In this document: positions 43,395 to 46,066 of the stretch, piece by piece
Numbering within the stretch: position 1 is the first letter of the stretch
Layout of the letters: each line of letters begins with the position of its first letter
Source: Polaromonas sp.
Lineage (GTDB): Bacteria; Pseudomonadota; Gammaproteobacteria; Burkholderiales; Burkholderiaceae_C
Direction of reading: 5' to 3'
Assembly: GCA_025363315.1 (NCBI GenBank)
Contig: JANYED010000237.1
Coordinates: 1-46,066 of the forward strand
Length of the DNA: 46,066 nucleotides
Notes under the pieces: generated by a model
What the model was told of the DNA's origin: nothing
Seen by the model: only the letters and a program-made list of their open reading frames with translations
Database searches by the model: none
Program-made: the position numbers and the translations under genes

Positions 43395-46066
43395 ATGAGC
43401 ACTGACATCCCAATCGATCCTCCTTTACCTAAAGCGACGCTGCTGCTGGTCGACGGTTCCAGCTACCTGTACCGCGCTTTTCACGCCATGCCCGATTTGC
43501 GGGCTGACCCAGCTGACCCCAGCAGCCCCGCGACGGGTGCCATACGCGGCATGGTCAACATGCTGCAAAAGCTGCGCAAAGACTTCCGTGCCGATTACGC
43601 CGCCTGCGTGTTTGACGCCAAAGGCCCAACGTTTCGGGACGACATGTACCCGGCCTACAAGGCCACCCGCTCTCCCATGCCGCCTGATTTGCGCAGCCAG
43701 ATCGAGCCTGTACACGAAGTAGTCGGCTTGATGGGCTGGCCCGTGCTGACCGTGCCCGGTGTGGAGGCCGACGATGTAATTGGCACATTGGCGTGCATGG
43801 CCTCCGCGCAGGGCATTGAAGTCATCATCTCCAGCGGGGACAAAGACTTGAGCCAACTGGTGGACCAGCACATCACGGTGATTGACACCATGAACAACAA
43901 GCGCCGTGACTTGGCAGGTGTGGAGGCAGAATTTGGCGTGCCGCCGCGTCTGATGGTCGACTACCAGGCGCTGGTGGGCGACACGGTAGACAACGTGCCC
44001 GGCGTGCCCAAATGCGGGCCCAAAACGGCTGTCAAGTGGCTGCTCGAATACGGATCGCTCGACAACCTGGTGGCGCATGCGGCAGACATCAAAGGCGTGG
44101 TGGGCGACAACCTGCGCGCGTCGCTTGACTGGCTGCCGCAAGGCAAGGCGCTGGTCACGATTAAAAAGGACTGCGAGCTGGGTGGCTATGTGATTGGCCT
44201 TCCCGCTATGGATTCAATAGCTATTGGCGCTCATAAACAGCCGGATCTGGCCGTTTTTTATGAAAAATATGGGTTCAAGGGACTGGCCCGGTCCGTGGAA
44301 GGCGCAGCACCGGCAGCGGTGGCCGAAAAACCTGCTGCCACGTCTGAACCCGGCCTGTTCGATGAGCCAGAGGCCACGCCAATTGTGGCCCGGCCGGCCA
44401 GTGCGCTGATTTGTGAGACTGTCTTGACATGGGAAGCCTTTGACGCATGGCTTGCCAGATTGCAAGCGGCCGACCTGGTGGCGCTGGACACTGAGACCAC
44501 CTCCATCGATGAAATGCGCGCCGAAATTGTCGGCATTAGTTTTTCCATCGTGCCTGGTGAAGCGGCCTATATTCCGTTGACGCACGATTACCCTGACGCG
44601 CCCGCGCAATTGCCGCGTGACGAGGTACTGGCCAAGCTCAAGCCGTGGTTAGAAAACCCCGCCAAACACAAACTCGGCCAGCACATCAAATACGACCGTC
44701 ATGTATTCGCCAACCACGGCATCGAGGTGCAAGGCTATGCGCACGACACCATGCTGCAAAGCTATGTGCTCGAAGTGCACAAACCGCATGGTCTCTCAAG
44801 CCTGGCCGACAGGCACCTGGGTCGCAATGGCATCACGTTTGAAGATTTGTGCGGCAAGGGGGCTACACAAATCAAATTCAACCAGGTTGACATCGCCAAA
44901 GCGGCTGAATATTCATGTGAAGACGCGGACCAGACGCTGGGTGTGCATAACGTGTTGTGGCCGCAATTGCAGGCGATCGATAAGCTGCGTTTTATTTACG
45001 AGCTGGAGATTAAAAGCAGTGAATCTTTGTACCGGATCGAACGCTACGGCGTGCTGATTGACGGCCCGATGCTGGCCAAGCAAAGCGGCGAGCTGGGGCT
45101 GCGCCTGGTGCAGCTGGAAACTGACGCCTACGAGATTGCAGGCCAGCCCTTTAACCTGGGCAGCCCCAAACAGTTGGGTGAAATTTTCTTTGACAAGCTC
45201 GGCATGCCGGTGATTAAAAAAACGCCCAGCGGCGCGCGCAGTACCGACGAAGAAGTGCTCGAAAAACTGGCCGAAGACTACCCGCTACCCGCCAAGCTGC
45301 TGGAGCACCGCAGCCTGTCAAAACTAAAGGGTACCTACACCGACAAATTGGCCCAGTTGGCCTTGCCCAGGACTGGCCGCGTCCACACCCATTACGCGCA
45401 AGCTGTGGCCGTCACAGGTCGTTTAAGCAGCAACGACCCCAACTTGCAAAACATACCGGTCAAAACCGCTGAAGGCCGCCGCGTGCGAGAAGCGTTCGTT
45501 GCAGCGCCTGGAAACGTTATCGCCAGCGCCGACTATTCACAAATTGAGCTGCGCATCATGGCCCACATCAGCGAAGACGCCGCGCTGCTTAAAGCTTTCA
45601 CCGACGGCATTGACGTGCACCGCGCCACCGCGGCAGAGGTGTTCGGCGTGGCGGTGGACCAGGTTAGCGGCGAGCAGCGCCGCTATGCCAAGGTGATCAA
45701 CTTCGGGCTGATTTACGGCATGAGCAGCTTCGGCCTCGCGCGTAATCTGGGCATTGAAACGAAGGCCGCCGCAGCGTACATCGACACTTATTTTCAGCGT
45801 TACCCCGGCGTTAAAAACTACATGGACGAGACCCGCCTGTCAGCCAAAAGCAAAGGCTATGTCGAAACTGTTTTTGGCCGTCGCCTGTACCTACCCGAGA
45901 TCAATTCGCCCAACGGGCCGCGCCAAAAAGGCGCAGAACGCGCCGCCATCAACGCGCCCATGCAAGGCACCGCAGCGGACCTCATCAAGCTCAGCATGAA
46001 TGCGGTGTTGGGCGTGCTGGACGCTGAAAAACGCCAAACCAGAATGATCATGCAGGTGCATGACGA
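43395..46066 (+). CDS. polA: DNA polymerase I (3' truncated by window end)
   Basis: PolA removes primers and fills gaps in replication and repair. The first 890 codons are present. The 5'-3' exonuclease domain starts LLLVDGSSYLYRAFHAM and has VEADDVIGTLA and SGDKDLSQLV. The 3'-5' proofreading domain has the active DxE of LVALDTETTSIDEM (about residue 350). The polymerase domain has motif A ASADYSQIELRIMAH and the O-helix RYAKVINFGLIYGMSSFG. Motif C (VHDE) is at the very window edge. The linker between the first two domains contains a repeat-like segment (44205-44246). The ATG at 43395 fits the family N-terminus. Confidence 0.96.
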   Translation, partial: MSTDIPIDPPLPKATLLLVDGSSYLYRAFHAMPDLRADPADPSSPATGAIRGMVNMLQKLRKDFRADYAACVFDAKGPTFRDDMYPAYKATRSPMPPDLRSQIEPVHEVVGLMGWPVLTVPGVEADDVIGTLACMASAQGIEVIISSGDKDLSQLVDQHITVIDTMNNKRRDLAGVEAEFGVPPRLMVDYQALVGDTVDNVPGVPKCGPKTAVKWLLEYGSLDNLVAHAADIKGVVGDNLRASLDWLPQGKALVTIKKDCELGGYVIGLPAMDSIAIGAHKQPDLAVFYEKYGFKGLARSVEGAAPAAVAEKPAATSEPGLFDEPEATPIVARPASALICETVLTWEAFDAWLARLQAADLVALDTETTSIDEMRAEIVGISFSIVPGEAAYIPLTHDYPDAPAQLPRDEVLAKLKPWLENPAKHKLGQHIKYDRHVFANHGIEVQGYAHDTMLQSYVLEVHKPHGLSSLADRHLGRNGITFEDLCGKGATQIKFNQVDIAKAAEYSCEDADQTLGVHNVLWPQLQAIDKLRFIYELEIKSSESLYRIERYGVLIDGPMLAKQSGELGLRLVQLETDAYEIAGQPFNLGSPKQLGEIFFDKLGMPVIKKTPSGARSTDEEVLEKLAEDYPLPAKLLEHRSLSKLKGTYTDKLAQLALPRTGRVHTHYAQAVAVTGRLSSNDPNLQNIPVKTAEGRRVREAFVAAPGNVIASADYSQIELRIMAHISEDAALLKAFTDGIDVHRATAAEVFGVAVDQVSGEQRRYAKVINFGLIYGMSSFGLARNLGIETKAAAAYIDTYFQRYPGVKNYMDETRLSAKSKGYVETVFGRRLYLPEINSPNGPRQKGAERAAINAPMQGTAADLIKLSMNAVLGVLDAEKRQTRMIMQVHD
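44205..44246 (-). repeat. Degenerate 42-nt repeat-like segment inside polA
   Basis: GCTATGGATTCAATAGC forms the second stem exactly, and TATTGGCGCTC follows the linker. It differs from the methyltransferase copy at four of the first 28 positions. The part corresponding to the first hairpin is eroded. It runs antisense to polA. The encoded linker keeps about the expected length, so chance cannot be excluded. Confidence 0.4.

Overview
The window looks like chromosomal DNA of a betaproteobacterium, order Burkholderiales, most likely family Comamonadaceae (Polaromonas/Rhodoferax type). This rests on gene content and order: the pyrG-kdsA-DUF1330-eno-ftsB block, parE/parC with a lytic transglycosylase between them, tsaE-amiC opposite queG, an orphan Bug/TctC periplasmic binding protein, a BPSS1780-type membrane protein beside thrB, and dispersed short repeats of the kind seen in that family. 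I saw no rRNA, tRNA, CRISPR array, transposase or prophage. The genus is an inference.

Layout. 1-2000: the tail of a DedA-like protein and a Rieske oxygenase alpha/beta pair. 2062-5335: a small glycine-zipper lipoprotein, amiC and tsaE (minus), and queG (plus). 5375-9753: an AEC transporter, a Bug-type binding protein, xerD, a DUF455 protein and a gamma-class carbonic anhydrase. 9896-17140: hslO, then ftsB-eno-DUF1330-kdsA-pyrG on minus, then coaBC-dut on plus. 17304-21904: a PIN-toxin/RHH-antitoxin pair, a repeat-rich gap of about 500 bp, a second glycine-zipper lipoprotein, an FKBP isomerase, the ribosomal oxygenase roxA with an overlapping unknown gene, and an alanine-rich lipoprotein. 21959-27029 (minus): an MBL hydrolase, bamC, dapA, a methyltransferase, an unlisted 44-residue membrane peptide and an MFS transporter. 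27154-33690: parE, lytic transglycosylase, a degenerate GGDEF membrane protein and parC. 33751-41056: a second MFS carrier, an HPF-like protein, an MBL-fold lipoprotein, a TPR-like membrane protein and uvrD. 41060-46066: a BPSS1780-type protein, thrB, a DUF2782-like protein and polA, which runs off the end.

The most interesting feature is a dispersed 42-nt element present about ten times in 46 kb. It consists of two consecutive stem-loops: GCCC/GGGC around a 9-nt AT-rich loop, then GCTAT/ATAGC around 5-7 nt, joined by a GCGCAAGCA-like linker. Because 42 nt is 14 codons, a copy can sit inside a gene without shifting the frame. Copies lie within the DUF455 gene and the methyltransferase gene, and eroded look-alikes lie in coaBC and polA. 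Two other copies supply the stop codon of the neighbouring gene (queG and an MFS transporter). A second, GC-rich repeat abuts the hslO start codon and appears to supply its Shine-Dalgarno sequence. A separate imperfect inverted repeat with 45-bp arms surrounds a bidirectional terminator in the largest gap; its two arms encode matching peptides on opposite strands.

Most genes are housekeeping: peptidoglycan and division (amiC, ftsB, lytic transglycosylase), LPS (kdsA), outer-membrane assembly (bamC), nucleotide metabolism (pyrG, dut), CoA, lysine and threonine synthesis, tRNA modification (tsaE, queG), protein quality and ribosome function (hslO, roxA, FKBP, HPF), and replication/topology (parE, parC, xerD, uvrD, polA).
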